Counted from the first letter of the stretch, positions 1 through 5,394 are shown. The stretch: DNA of 5,603 nucleotides from JAPLDP01 sp964628285 (GCA_964628285.1 CAZVNP010000102.1:1-5603), one strand, 5' to 3'. Numbers and translations are program-made. Notes: generated by a model from the sequence alone, not told the origin.

Positions 1-324
1 AGTTTAATTGAGAAATACCAATTTTCCAAAGAAACCCGCAAACGAGCTATTCTAGATAAACTAAATCGGAAAGGGCTTATTTCGGACGATTTACTCGATC
101 TGATGATAAACAGGAAGGATTATGGTTTTGGCAGGACACAATGCCCTGATTTGTTTTTGTACTCGCCTGATTTCTCCGATTGGTTTTTCTGCGAAGTCAA
201 GGGGCCGCGTGACAGGGTAAAAGAGATGCAAAAAAAGTATTTTGAGAAATTGTCTCGTTTGTCCCGAAAGCCAATTCTGTTCTTCGAGTTTAAGAATATG
301 AAGGAGATGAATAGATGGCTATAA
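1..324 (+). CDS. VRR-NUC domain nuclease, C-terminal part (5' end outside window)
   Basis: The frame is open from base 1 to a TAA at 322-324, giving 107 residues with no clear start, so the gene enters from the left; a Met at base 103 is internal to the fold and is probably not the start. Seen: a PD at residues 49-50, a strand ending in Glu65-Val-Lys67, then GPRD and Gln77, followed by a helix and a hydrophobic strand (PILFFEF). This is the D...ExK...GP.D...Q layout of the VRR-NUC branch of PD-(D/E)xK nucleases, which includes the FAN1 nuclease and many phage or stand-alone enzymes cutting branched or modified DNA. The catalytic Asp50, Glu65 and Lys67 all appear present, so the nuclease is probably active. 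The last codons supply a strong Shine-Dalgarno for the next gene. The missing N-terminus could hold more domains. The family is fairly certain; the substrate is unknown. Confidence 0.8.
   Translation, partial: SLIEKYQFSKETRKRAILDKLNRKGLISDDLLDLMINRKDYGFGRTQCPDLFLYSPDFSDWFFCEVKGPRDRVKEMQKKYFEKLSRLSRKPILFFEFKNMKEMNRWL
301..317 (+). promoter_or_regulatory. Strong Shine-Dalgarno and ATG inside the end of the nuclease gene
   Basis: AAGGAG (301-306) stands 8 bases before an ATG at 315-317. From that ATG a short frame reads MAIKCLYKKNKIELF and stops at TGA 360-362. It is the best ribosome site near the second gene, whereas the ATG at 367 has no purine-rich site in front of it. This suggests translation of the second protein was designed to begin at 315, overlapping the nuclease gene by 10 bases. 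Confidence 0.5.
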
Positions 325-353
325 AATGTCTTTATAAGAAAAATAAGATAGAA

Positions 354-362
354 CTTTTTTGA
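354..362 (+). other. Candidate +1 frameshift site or indel at a T6 run (CTT TTT TGA)
   Basis: In the frame beginning at 315 the codons are CTT TTT TGA. Six T's occupy 355-360. Skipping one T joins MAIKCLYKKNKIELF directly to ETMKEPDIKVLK of the next long frame, a coherent charged helical start. Phe-tRNA on TTT could re-pair perfectly at +1, in the manner of the prfB CUU-UGA site. A one-base sequencing or natural indel would look the same; sequence alone cannot separate these. Confidence 0.4.
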
Positions 363-366
363 AACG

Positions 367-903
367 ATGAAAGAGCCGGACATCAAGGTGTTGAAGGATA
401 TGTTTCGTGAGACGATAGGGATACCCCTTCCCAAAATGCCTATTGATGAAAAAGAGTTGGTATATCTGAATTCCCTGTTGTTTGGTTCAAAAAGCGCATC
501 AAAGGAACCATTTGTTGTTCAAGGGAGTATTTCAAGATTCATAAAATCATGCCCGAAGGGTTACTTCCTGACAGGTTTCTGGGGTCATGGCGTGAACAGC
601 TATGCATTCTATTATTCAAGGGTAGATTCGCGCACAAAGATACTTTTCAGGCTGCCTTACGGTGGAGCCTATATGGACAACGAATTACAGGCCAAATACA
701 TCCGTGAGTTTCTGCCCAAATACTTCGAATTTGAGGAGGGTCTGATCTCGCGGCTCCGGCTGCTCATAGCAATCGATTCGATGGATGAAGGCTACTATAA
801 AATTGTGGTCCCCGGTGTCGAGACGTTTGAGTTACGTGAATCGATGCTGATGAACCCTAATTTCAAGGAAAGATATTATGGGTGTTCAGGAGCCATTAGA
901 TAA
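367..903 (+). CDS. Unrecognised conserved-looking protein, 178 aa (perhaps 195 aa from 315)
   Basis: I do not recognise this family. The ORF encodes a soluble protein with no signal peptide or membrane segment. It begins with an amphipathic, Lys/Glu-rich helical part (residues 1-40). A Tyr/Phe/Gly-rich core follows at 65-105, with motifs GFWGHGVNSYAFYY and RLPYGGAYMDN. Next come a helix around 106-120 and a strand-rich end (residues 125-153) with IDSMDEGYYKIV. The density of Gly and aromatic residues in short motifs looks like a conserved fold rather than a random frame. Its ATG has no Shine-Dalgarno, while a strong one precedes the ATG at 315; see the T6 site, which would add 17 residues. 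It sits 42 bases after the nuclease stop and 19 before the glycosylase-like gene, so it is probably a partner in that cassette. Role unknown. Confidence 0.75.
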   Translation: MKEPDIKVLKDMFRETIGIPLPKMPIDEKELVYLNSLLFGSKSASKEPFVVQGSISRFIKSCPKGYFLTGFWGHGVNSYAFYYSRVDSRTKILFRLPYGGAYMDNELQAKYIREFLPKYFEFEEGLISRLRLLIAIDSMDEGYYKIVVPGVETFELRESMLMNPNFKERYYGCSGAIR

Positions 904-922
904 ATATTTGCAAGGTTAGACG

Positions 923-2491
923 ATGCAGTATCTCAACGTATGCTTCAAATGCACATGGAATGACGCAGGCTTTCGCGGCGTCTGCAGCAATGAGGCTTAC
1001 AATTACAACGTGAGCCATAAGCGCGTGTGGTGCAGTAAGGCCAAGTGCAGGGGCTACGAAGGAGTGCCATCAAGGGGCAACGAGCCTTGCTATGAGAGCA
1101 TCATTTTCTCAGAGTGGATGTATGGAGCGGGCTGGGACCACAAGAACATCGAGAAGCCTAGAAATATTAACGGCACCGGTGAAGGGAAGCTGGTGTTTTT
1201 GACCACTGTCGAGCCTGACATGGAAGAGGGTGAGAGAAAATTTATCGGATTTTTCAAGATAAGTAAGATCACAGGAGGTGAAAAACAGGAAACCATACTG
1301 ATGGGCGACCCAGCAGAAGGGTTTGAGGTACCCTCAAACATAAATCTGAAATTCTGGGATTTTTATAAGAATCCCAATGCACCAGATAAAAAACATTGGG
1401 GAACAGGGCTTTTCCGTTACATCGACGATCAGCCAGCCTCCAAGATACTGGGTGAGCTGAAATCAAGGTGCCAATCACTCAGGATGAGTGAAACCGAGAT
1501 TCTAAAGATAGACAAGGCTCTCTCAACCCTTTCTGGGACGAACGCGAAAATAAAGCCGCCTGCGCTCTCAAAAAAAATGTTCATTTGTCCCGCATGCAAG
1601 AAGAGAACGAGAGAGGGGGCCACATACTGCACCCAGTGCGGGGCCAAGCTGATGAGGTGCAGGGGCTGCGAGAATTTAAATTTATCTGAAGACAAATTTT
1701 GTTCAAGCTGCGGTTCTCCATTGAAACCGGAAGACCCGCCGCCAAAACATACATTGGGCTCTGCAGAGGAAATCAAGAAAAAGCTCCTTGAATTTGGGCA
1801 GGAAAATAAAAAATCCCTCGACCAACTGCCTTTCACTGGAGTTGCGGAATCCGATAAATTTGTGAGGAATAACCCGCTCGCTTTCCTTTTCGGAGTCATC
1901 TTCGACCAGGATATCCAGGCTGAGCGTGCCTGGAGCAACCCCTACGAGTTGAGCAAGAGGCTCGGCCACTTTGATATAAACAGGATTGCAGGCCTTAAGG
2001 ACGAAGAAATAGAGACTCATTTCAGCAATCCGACAAAGCTCCATCGCTACTGGAAAACGACCGGAGAGAGAATAGTAAACGCGGCAAAGAAAGTGATACA
2101 GGAATATGGTGGTGAAGCATCGAATATATGGAATGACAACCCCAAGGCAAAGGAGCTGGAGAAGAGATTTCTCGACTTTGATGGAATTGGGCAAAAGAAG
2201 GCGTCAATGGCGGTCAATATTCTGGGCAGGGATCTCGGGATCCCAGTCAGAGAGTGGAGCGGGATTGATGTTTCAAATGATGTCATGGTAAGGCGTCTTT
2301 TTCTGAGGACCGGTCTGGTAGAGCGGGACACGCAAAAAGCCATCATAGAGACAGCGAGAAAGTTGCACCCAGAATATCCGGGGGAACTGGATCTCCCCGC
2401 CTGGATGATTGGAAGGGATTATTGTCTGAAAAGTAACCCCCTTTGTGGTGATTGCCCCTTGAATCCTGTTTGCCCCAAATTGATTCGGTAA
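923..2491 (+). CDS. Cys-rich domain - double zinc ribbon - HhH-GPD [4Fe-4S] DNA glycosylase
   Basis: Three parts are visible. Residues 1-200 form an unrecognised domain with Cys at 7, 10, 21, 37, 42 and 56, probably metal-binding, then a beta-rich part with LVFLTTVEPD and RKFIGFFKI. Residues 220-265 hold two zinc ribbons, each C-x2-C-x10-C-x2-C (Cys222/225/236/239 and Cys246/249/260/263). After a Pro-rich linker, residues 300-522 form an HhH-GPD domain: the opening NNPLAFLFGVIFDQDIQAE, the hairpin DGIGQKKA (Lys425 aligns with E. coli Nth Lys120), Asp453 in the position of Nth Asp138, and a final cluster Cys501/508/511/517 that matches the Nth C-x6-C-x2-C-x5-C spacing exactly. By family knowledge it should flip and excise a base and perhaps nick the AP site. 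Having both Lys and Asp suggests a bifunctional lyase. Nth itself is about 211 aa, so 300 residues are added at the N-terminus. AAGG lies 8 bases before the ATG, and an in-frame TAG just upstream fixes the start. The substrate is unknown. Confidence 0.88.
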   Translation: MQYLNVCFKCTWNDAGFRGVCSNEAYNYNVSHKRVWCSKAKCRGYEGVPSRGNEPCYESIIFSEWMYGAGWDHKNIEKPRNINGTGEGKLVFLTTVEPDMEEGERKFIGFFKISKITGGEKQETILMGDPAEGFEVPSNINLKFWDFYKNPNAPDKKHWGTGLFRYIDDQPASKILGELKSRCQSLRMSETEILKIDKALSTLSGTNAKIKPPALSKKMFICPACKKRTREGATYCTQCGAKLMRCRGCENLNLSEDKFCSSCGSPLKPEDPPPKHTLGSAEEIKKKLLEFGQENKKSLDQLPFTGVAESDKFVRNNPLAFLFGVIFDQDIQAERAWSNPYELSKRLGHFDINRIAGLKDEEIETHFSNPTKLHRYWKTTGERIVNAAKKVIQEYGGEASNIWNDNPKAKELEKRFLDFDGIGQKKASMAVNILGRDLGIPVREWSGIDVSNDVMVRRLFLRTGLVERDTQKAIIETARKLHPEYPGELDLPAWMIGRDYCLKSNPLCGDCPLNPVCPKLIR

Positions 2492-2506
2492 TGGTTTGGG
2501 ATTGAA

Positions 2507-2917
2507 ATGGCTAAAGTTGTGTTGATTTCCTGCGTCTCAAAGAAATTGGGGCAAAGGGCTAAAGCAGAAGACCTGTACGTAAGCAACCTCTTTCGCTTGA
2601 ACATGAAATATGCGAAGAGCCTATTGCCGGACCACATCTTCATTTTATCGGCAAAGCATGGTGTGCTGGGTCTGTATGAAGAAATAGAGCCTTACGATGA
2701 GACCCTGAATAAAATGTCTGTGGATAGAATCAAGGCATGGGCAGGCATGGTTGTCAGGCAGTTATCAGGGAAGGTTGACCTCCAGAGAGACCACTTCATC
2801 ATCCTGGCTGGAGAGAAATACAGAAAATATTTGATCCCCCATTTGAGATCTTTTGAAATACCACTGCAGGGTCTGACCATTGGTAAACAACTGCATTATC
2901 TGAAAAATAATTCTTAA
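2507..2917 (+). CDS. DUF6884 family protein
   Basis: A 136-aa soluble protein with the conserved signatures I know for DUF6884: an N-terminal strand with LISCVSKK (residues 6-13), LYVSNLF (23-29), ILSAKHGVL (46-54), EPYDETL (61-67), a helix with Trp78, the strand HFIILAG (96-102) and a C-terminal GLTIGKQLHYL (122-132). Length is normal for the family, so it looks complete. The Ser/Cys-Lys-Lys loop, Ser-Ala-Lys-His and Pro-Tyr-Asp clusters suggest a nucleotide- or base-binding pocket, but the family's biochemistry is not established to my knowledge. It starts 15 bases after the glycosylase stop with only a weak purine stretch (GGGA), so translational coupling is likely. Being last in the nuclease/glycosylase run, it probably works on nucleic acid bases too; that is inference. 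Its TAA overlaps a possible next ATG (TAATG). Confidence 0.78.
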   Translation: MAKVVLISCVSKKLGQRAKAEDLYVSNLFRLNMKYAKSLLPDHIFILSAKHGVLGLYEEIEPYDETLNKMSVDRIKAWAGMVVRQLSGKVDLQRDHFIILAGEKYRKYLIPHLRSFEIPLQGLTIGKQLHYLKNNS

Positions 2918-3072
2918 TGAAGATTGCCACTTTTCCTTGCAGCCTTCCCATAGTTGGTAAGGAAGTCATCTATGATCTCTTGCAGCAAATCCTGGATAGT
3001 CACACTGGTTCGAGGGTTCAACTTCTTGCACAAAGTGGGGTCAGGTCTTGTATTTCAACATTTTTAACCTGA
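2917..3072 (+). CDS. Marginal small ORF, 51 aa, overlapping the DUF6884 stop
   Basis: The ATG at 2917-2919 shares its A with the preceding TAA (TAATG), a common arrangement for coupled translation. The frame runs 51 codons to the TGA at 3070-3072, the last part inside an inverted repeat. The segment KEVIYDLLQQILDSH looks like an amphipathic helix. The opposite strand over about 2917-3050 is also open, ends HLNGSKR read backwards (…KSGNLH then TAA) and contains TIQDLLQEIIDDFLTNYG, equally helix-like, but has no good start (only TTG or GTG). I cannot tell whether either is a gene, a decayed tail or chance. No family recognised. Confidence 0.2.
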   Translation: MKIATFPCSLPIVGKEVIYDLLQQILDSHTGSRVQLLAQSGVRSCISTFLT

Positions 3073-3073
3073 C
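3040..3073. repeat. REP-like inverted repeat (GTCAGGT...ACCTGAC)
   Basis: Perfect 7-bp arms, GTCAGGT at 3040-3046 and ACCTGAC at 3067-3073, enclose a 20-bp AT-rich loop. The left side reads GGGGTCAGGTCTTG, a motif I associate with dispersed repeats mobilised by single-strand (REP-associated Y1) transposases. No transposase is present here, so this would be a passenger or relic copy. A weak bidirectional terminator between the convergent gene sets is an alternative. Confidence 0.4.
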
Positions 3074-3100
3074 GTTGGTGGACAGTGATTGGTGGGGAGC

Positions 3101-3145
3101 ACGGGCAGAAAGGCCCTCTGCAATTTTGAGTTTTGAGTTTTGAAT
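3101..3145. repeat. Hairpin plus heptameric AT tail, copy 1
   Basis: A GC-rich imperfect hairpin (ACGGGCAGAAAGGCCCTCTG) is followed by CAA and three TTTTGAG-type heptamers at 3124-3144 (TTTTGAG, TTTTGAG, TTTTGAA). The first 33 bases match copy 2 near 4000 at most positions, including CTGCAATTTTGAGTTT. It is non-coding and lies between convergent genes, so it might also help terminate transcription. Confidence 0.6.
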
Positions 3146-3168
3146 TACAGAGATGTATTTTGGGTCGA

Positions 3169-3185
3169 AGTTTTAGTGTTAAGTT
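3169..3185. repeat. AGTTTTA/GTGTTAA-type repeat
   Basis: The short stretch AGTTTTAGTGTTAAGTT resembles the seven-base pattern AGTGTTA-AGTTTTA-AGTGTTA at the right edge of the window (5579-5603). It is probably another member of the same dispersed AT-rich repeat. Nothing else is evident between it and the toxin stop at 3219. Confidence 0.35.
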
Positions 3186-3218
3186 CCAAAAGTTGTAAAT
3201 AAGCGGGGAGCGGCTGGT

Positions 3219-3647
3219 TCAGATATCACCTATCCACTTTACCCAGTTGAGTCGCTTCTTTACACTATTGTACAAACCTTCATCCGCAGTCACCAGGGGG
3301 ACACCTGCATTCTCCGCCACGGCCAGATAACTGGCATCATAGGCGGATCGGTTAAAAGTCTTACAAAAATGGACAAGCCTCGTGTAGAACCCTGAAACCT
3401 CGACAAGGGCGATATCAAGGCTGACAAACCCGGAAAGGGCTGTCTGAATTTTATCTTCGCTGATACGCCCCCGCCTCTGGGCATTCATTAACCCGTTAAT
3501 AACCTCATAGCTCACCAGAGAGGGGGCCACGATCTGAAGGTCCCCTGCGACAAACCTGGTCAGCAAACCCAGGGCTTTATCCCCGTAAACCTCGTCATAA
3601 AGGAACCATTTGAGCACGACGCTAGCGTCTACGACCACCTTTCTCAA
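3219..3647 (-). CDS. vapC: VapC-type PIN domain toxin (ribonuclease)
   Basis: A 142-aa PIN domain protein, normal length for VapC. The four acidic residues of the Mg2+ site are in place: Asp7 in VVVDASV, Glu48 in SYEVIN, Asp104 in AYDASYLAVAE and Asp122 in VTADEGLY, so the nuclease looks intact. VapC toxins cut specific tRNAs or rRNA and stop growth when the antitoxin is lost. The start is TTG, 8 bases after GGAG within the end of the antitoxin gene, and the TTGA overlap with the antitoxin stop indicates coupled translation. A GTG three codons in would be an alternative start but would crowd the first catalytic strand. The target RNA cannot be read from sequence. Expression should follow the upstream antitoxin promoter. 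Confidence 0.9.
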   Translation of the reverse strand: MRKVVVDASVVLKWFLYDEVYGDKALGLLTRFVAGDLQIVAPSLVSYEVINGLMNAQRRGRISEDKIQTALSGFVSLDIALVEVSGFYTRLVHFCKTFNRSAYDASYLAVAENAGVPLVTADEGLYNSVKKRLNWVKWIGDI

Positions 3648-3910
3648 GGTCTCTTCTCCAGCTGTTTTCGCGTCTCCTTATACACAGCATCGGCACGGAT
3701 GCCTGACCTGACAAACACCTCACGTGCCTCCATCACCTTCATGTAGCCCTCCAGCCGCCTTGACTGCTGATAATCATCGTAAGAAAGTATGACCGCTACG
3801 GGTTTTCCCCTTTTTGTCACAATGATTTCCTCTTTTTTCCGGGCGGCATCCTGGATCAAGCGGCTGAACCCCTTCTTCCCTTCAGCTATGCTTACAGTTG
3901 TACTTTTCAT
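3644..3910 (-). CDS. Phd/YefM family antitoxin
   Basis: An 88-aa protein with the Phd/YefM layout: N-terminal STTVSIAEGKKGFSRLIQDA, then EEIIVTKRGKPVAVILSYDDYQ (a DNA-binding dimer fold, residues 1-48), and a charged helical C-terminus (residues 50-88) that should wrap the toxin. The ATG at 3910 follows AAGGTG by 5 bases. It is the first gene of a two-gene unit and overlaps the toxin start by 4 bases. By family behaviour it neutralises the PIN toxin and represses its own promoter, which is visible just upstream. Phd-type antitoxins are commonly paired with PIN toxins as well as with RelE and Doc; the partner here is clearly PIN. Confidence 0.9.
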   Translation of the reverse strand: MKSTTVSIAEGKKGFSRLIQDAARKKEEIIVTKRGKPVAVILSYDDYQQSRRLEGYMKVMEAREVFVRSGIRADAVYKETRKQLEKRP

Positions 3911-3913
3911 ATG

Positions 3914-3940
3914 GTCACCTTATTGGTCATGATATGTGAC
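3914..3940 (-). promoter_or_regulatory. Candidate autoregulatory operator of the antitoxin
   Basis: Between the -10 and the start codon lie GTCAC (3914-3918) and GTGAC (3936-3940), an exact 5-bp inverted pair. An inner imperfect palindrome GTCAT-N5-GTGAC lies at 3926-3940. A Phd-type dimer binding here would block the polymerase. The assignment is from position and symmetry only. Confidence 0.35.
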
Positions 3941-3941
3941 T

Positions 3942-3970
3942 ACTTTAATTGACTTTTCATAAACTGTCAA
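3942..3970 (-). promoter_or_regulatory. Sigma70-like promoter of the antitoxin-toxin pair
   Basis: On the minus strand there is a perfect -35 TTGACA (3970-3965), a 17-base spacer and a -10 TAAAGT (3947-3942, four of six consensus bases). Transcription would begin near 3935, giving a leader of about 25 bases to the ATG at 3910. The -35 sits in AAAACGTGCTTGACA, nearly the same 15 bases as in the ATPase promoter. Confidence 0.65.
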
Positions 3971-3997
3971 GCACGTTTTCAGCCGAAGACCCGGGAT

Positions 3998-4032
3998 CAG
4001 CGGGCTGAAAAGCCCGCTGCAATTTTGAGTTT
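3998..4032. repeat. Stable hairpin with GAAA loop plus AT tail, copy 2
   Basis: CAGCGGGCT (3998-4006) pairs perfectly over 9 bp with AGCCCGCTG (4011-4019) around a GAAA tetraloop, then CAATTTTGAGTTT follows. This is the best-preserved member of the hairpin-tail repeat. It lies about 165 bases past the ATPase stop and could act as a weak terminator for it on the minus strand, although there is no T run on that side. Confidence 0.6.
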
Positions 4033-4034
4033 CG

Positions 4035-4133
4035 ACCGGGGCGCCCAACTCGCCAGTGGGGCGAACCATGAATAAATAATTCCCTGCCGGGGGCGCCGTC
4101 AAGGCGGCCAATTTTGAAGTTTGAGTTTTGAAT
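4035..4133. repeat. GC-rich inverted repeats and AT tail, copy 3
   Basis: CCGGGGCGCC (from about 4036) and CCGGGGGCGCC (from about 4087) repeat each other. CGCCC...GGGCG and CGCC-GTCAA-GGCG can form short stems. The second is followed by CAA and three heptamers at 4112-4132 (TTTTGAA, GTTTGAG, TTTTGAA) like copy 1. No gene is seen in the spacer 3971-4184 apart from these repeats; the one open minus frame here looks like chance. Confidence 0.5.
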
Positions 4134-4184
4134 GGGTCAGGCTTCAGGCATTGCGAAGAAAAAGAGAGATGAGATCACATTGAA

Positions 4185-5378
4185 TTACTTGAACCAGACC
4201 GCAGGGTCCGTCTCCATGAAATCTTCCAGAGAAATTCCCTGGGCACCGACCAGAAGGGCTTTCCTCAATCTGACTGCCTTCGAAAAGGCCGTCATGCCGG
4301 AAAGGGTTGTTTTCAATCGCCCGCTTTTGACCTCGATGGCCACGACGTCCTTTCCCCGCTGCAGAACGTAGTCAACCTCGACATTCCCCGCAGACCAGTA
4401 ATAAACATGAATATCCCGTCCCATCACACCGTTGACCAATGAAGCCCCTACCGCCGTCTCGACAAGCCGGCCCCAGCACTCGGAATTCCGCCTTGCCTCG
4501 TCATAGCCCAGGTGTGCTGTTGCCGACATCAGGGCAGTATTGCAGGCAAGCAATTTAGGACTGGATGCCCTCTGCCGAACCTTCTGGCCTGAATACTTCG
4601 ACAGACCTGTCACGAGCCCCGCACCGGAAAGCAGGCGCAGATAGTGTGCAAGGGTCGTCGTATTTCCGGCATCCTGCAACTGACCAAGCATTTTCTGGTA
4701 TGAGAGGACCTGGCCGGAATAGCTGCAACCCAGTTCAAAAAGGCGCCTCAAGAGGGCCGGTTTATCGATCCGCGTCATGAGCAGCACATCCCGCGAAACA
4801 GACGTTTCGATCAGCGATTCCTGGATGTAATTTCGCCATCGTGGAAAATCCCCAATCAGTGTCACCGCACCCGGATATCCGCCGTAGAAGAGATACCTGT
4901 CGAGATCCCACCCGAAGGCCTCTTTCATTTCCTTGAAAGACCAGTGGGTGACGGAGACAATCTCGAACCTCCCGGCCAGGCTCTCCGTCAGGCCGCGCTG
5001 CACCAAAAGAGGGGAAGAACCCAAAAGAATGACCTGCAACGGCATCTTCGCGGCAGTGTCTTCATCCCACAGGCGTTTGACCGTCTCCGACCAGGCCGGT
5101 ATTTTTTGGACCTCGTCCAGGGCCAGCAGGCCTTTTGTTCTGCCCCCTATCCTGCGGACCTGCAATCGGGCCGTTTCCCACTGTTGCTCGATCCAGAGCC
5201 GGTCCCTCAGTGAGGGTTCATCGCCGGTGGCATAGTGTCCCGGGCCTTTGAAGTCTGAGAGGATCTGGTGGGCGAGGGTTGTTTTCCCGGTCTGGCGTGG
5301 CCCGGCAAGCACCTGGATAAACCGCCTGGGCTCACCGAGCCGTTTAGCGACGATTTGATAAATCGGGCGTTTGTACAT
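4185..5378 (-). CDS. AAA_14 / DUF4143 ATPase
   Basis: A 397-aa protein starting at the ATG (5378-5376), which stands 5 bases after GAGG. A GTG six bases upstream lies within that site and is less likely. With numbering from the GTG form: Walker A GPRQTGKTT (28-36, Lys34), Walker B LLALDEVQ (86-93, Asp90/Glu91), sensor strand VILLGSS (118-124) and the AGR motif at 137-139 typical of AAA_14. The DUF4143 part follows, with a winged-helix-like segment near 210-260 and a nuclease-like fold at the end: Glu309, Asp338 and Glu351-Val-Lys353. Length is typical for the family. These proteins are common in islands; their role is not settled, though toxin-antitoxin and transfer-related ideas exist. The C-terminal D...ExK residues are all present. 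The gene is monocistronic, more GC-rich than the left half, and its promoter lies inside a long palindrome. Confidence 0.9.
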   Translation of the reverse strand: MYKRPIYQIVAKRLGEPRRFIQVLAGPRQTGKTTLAHQILSDFKGPGHYATGDEPSLRDRLWIEQQWETARLQVRRIGGRTKGLLALDEVQKIPAWSETVKRLWDEDTAAKMPLQVILLGSSPLLVQRGLTESLAGRFEIVSVTHWSFKEMKEAFGWDLDRYLFYGGYPGAVTLIGDFPRWRNYIQESLIETSVSRDVLLMTRIDKPALLRRLFELGCSYSGQVLSYQKMLGQLQDAGNTTTLAHYLRLLSGAGLVTGLSKYSGQKVRQRASSPKLLACNTALMSATAHLGYDEARRNSECWGRLVETAVGASLVNGVMGRDIHVYYWSAGNVEVDYVLQRGKDVVAIEVKSGRLKTTLSGMTAFSKAVRLRKALLVGAQGISLEDFMETDPAVWFK

Positions 5379-5394
5379 GTGCACCTCTTTTTTA

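Noticed and set aside
120..434. 104-codon minus-strand ORF opposite the nuclease gene
   Set aside because: It lies antisense to the VRR-NUC codons, and its Phe/Ser/Ile-rich translation is what reversed Lys/Glu codons give.
1429..2346. Several 60-169 codon minus-strand ORFs opposite the glycosylase gene
   Set aside because: They overlap each other and the clear zinc-ribbon/HhH-GPD frame and show no domain pattern of their own.
2936..2986. CTTGCAGC direct repeat and a 5-bp CTTCC/GGAAG stem after DUF6884 as a terminator
   Set aside because: The stem is short with a 12-base loop and no T run follows.
3902..3960. ACTTTTCAT direct repeat exactly 50 bases apart (ATGAAAAGT on the minus strand, once as the antitoxin start)
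   Set aside because: The second copy opens only six codons before a stop and has no ribosome site, so it is likely chance or an old small duplication.
3920..4111. 63-codon minus-strand ORF in the spacer before the antitoxin
   Set aside because: It runs through hairpin repeats and the antitoxin promoter, and no motif is visible.
3101..4133. CRISPR array
   Set aside because: The repeats are irregularly spaced, differ in stem sequence and have no uniform spacers or cas genes.
4132..5235. Plus-strand ORFs within the ATPase gene
   Set aside because: They are shadows of a high-GC gene with clear Walker motifs on the other strand.
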